Assembly (NCBI GenBank): GCA_934045075.1
Contig: OW203740.1
Location: 13,988,346-14,052,345, forward strand
Source of the DNA: Yponomeuta sedellus
Lineage: Eukaryota; Arthropoda; Insecta; Lepidoptera; Yponomeutidae
DNA length: 64,000 nt
Direction: 5' to 3'
The position numbers and the translations under genes are program-made. This document shows, in pieces, positions 62,766 to 64,000 of the stretch (position 1 is its first letter; every line of letters begins with the position of its first letter). A model generated the notes under the pieces. The model saw nothing but the letters and a program-made list of their open reading frames with translations. It searched no databases and was not told where the DNA came from.

Positions 62766-64000
62766 TCATCAGCCATGTGTATTCTTAACGCAAAACAAGC
62801 TCACTGACAAGAGTAGTCCTTCTATACACCGGTAGTTACTTAGTGCCATGATAGTGTTGTGTTGTACCTTCGAAGTACTACCGCTATAATGCCGCAGAAT
62901 AAAGCCGCTAGAGTAATGCTGCCCAATGATGACGATTGATGATGTGTTGACCTCCAATTACATACAACTCTGTTACACAGTTGTCACATCACAAAAAGAG
63001 CCTTTATTTCTTCCATAAAAGCTATAGAAATGTAATGGAGGGAATAAAATTTCAATAATAATAGAGCTCAAATTAACGCCACACGTTTATAAATCACGCG
63101 TATTTTAAACTCTATTATTATTCAAAATACTGTTACTTCCTCGTCCAATTTTGTAACCGCCCATTTAGTGTTTTTCCTAGTTACACTGTAAATTTGCGCC
63201 AAATTAAATAAGTACGTACTTGCCTGCTTTAGCGATATTCAGAGTTATTTAAAAATGCGTTATTTATATTTAGAAATTTACAAAACCTTTTCTGCTGTAA
63301 GCTTTTTCTTTATTATATTGAAATATCAGGGTTTTTATTTGTAATTTTGTTAATTTGTGTATACATATTTTTCTCCATCTATTTTCCACAAAAAAGTAAA
63401 GGTTGAGCAACCTGTCTGCTGTCCACTGTTGAACATCGAACTGTCAAGATAAACTATGGAATTGTAGTCAAATGAAATCAGAAATGTATTTTATTTTATA
63501 TAAATGTTTTTATTTTATATACTTAATTTTATATAAATGTTTTTTATTTACCTGTTTGAAACGCGGCCCTGGTGGTGTCAACACACATTACGCGTCAGCA
63601 TATTAAAGTCTCCATAGCACGACGGCAACTTCATTTCCCTCCACAAACACCTGTGTTTTCCCCTTCCTTCGACAAACCCGAGCGGATATGTGATCTGCGT
63701 CACAGAGGCGCAGTTTTACCCGATTACATAAACAAAGAAGCAATTTTTGGTGTTTTTGTATTTTCCGAGGGAGCCTAAGAGGGGACGCACAAGGAACTTG
63801 TGCTCCCCACAGGATTTGATTCAAGGAAAGGTTTTTATTTATCAAGTACAATTATGTTTACTGTCTAGCAGTCGCAGTCATAATAAATATTTCTCCAATA
63901 ATCTAATAATTACCACTTTACTATACGTATGGTTCTAAGTATTATCTATTAGAAAGAGGGAAAATAAAGCCGGGAAAACAATAAAGGGAAAGAAAAGACG
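62766..64000. other. Intergenic DNA to window end
   Basis: 63050-63125 has 'caataataatagag' and its inverse 'ctctattattattc'. 63480-63545 has a 'tttatataaatgttttt' direct repeat. 63560-63800 is more GC-balanced but shows no motif or splice structure that I can defend. Confidence 0.4.

Overview
The window reads as nuclear DNA of a moth or butterfly (ditrysian Lepidoptera). The evidence is the repeat fauna: RTE-type LINE tails carrying the 'gctatgtccagcagtggac' signature, several tRNA-headed SINE families, a 5S-rRNA-headed SINE, jockey- and CR1-group LINEs, many short inverted-repeat elements, and intron-rich host genes with GT-AG borders. There is no bacterial or viral gene organisation. Host coding sequence is only a few per cent of the window.

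Four host genes can be supported. (1) On the + strand at 4,782-13,561 lie the last four coding exons of a PRRC1 orthologue. All splice phases agree, and the 6-kb last intron holds an almost complete CR1-group LINE in antisense. The proline-rich N-terminal exons are not visible and should lie upstream of the window. (2) On the + strand at 23,698-28,951 is a three-exon gene for a secreted, cysteine-free Pro/Val-rich protein with a 19-residue repeat. (3) On the - strand at 31,935-34,254 is a small 117-aa protein gene with a 5' UTR exon predicted from a textbook TATA/initiator pair. (4) On the + strand at 41,160-41,851 is a second secreted Ala/Pro/Val-rich low-complexity protein. Genes 2-4 form a loose cluster, possibly of secreted or structural proteins; that grouping is inference.

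Two decayed or partial THAP-domain (zinc-binding DNA-binding) genes are on the - strand. One lies at 15,199-16,414, with five or more exon remnants and consistent phase-1 introns at its 3' end. The other lies at 58,337-58,757.

Everything else is mobile-element debris. LINEs: an internally deleted jockey at 204-1,306; CR1-group elements at 9,668-12,860 and 50,042-51,075; another RT element with a single nonsense codon at 56,731-58,252; and many RTE 3' ends. A 5S-rRNA-derived SINE family has at least ten full or partial copies, three with informative junctions: two with clean target-site duplications and one split by a 694-bp inverted-repeat transposon. Three tRNA-like SINE families are present, one amplified as a 308-bp tandem array at 46.5-47.5 kb. 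There is a perfectly symmetrical fold-back mariner derivative at 60,081-60,810, and more than ten small inverted-repeat elements. Several of these nest in one another, which gives a readable insertion order.
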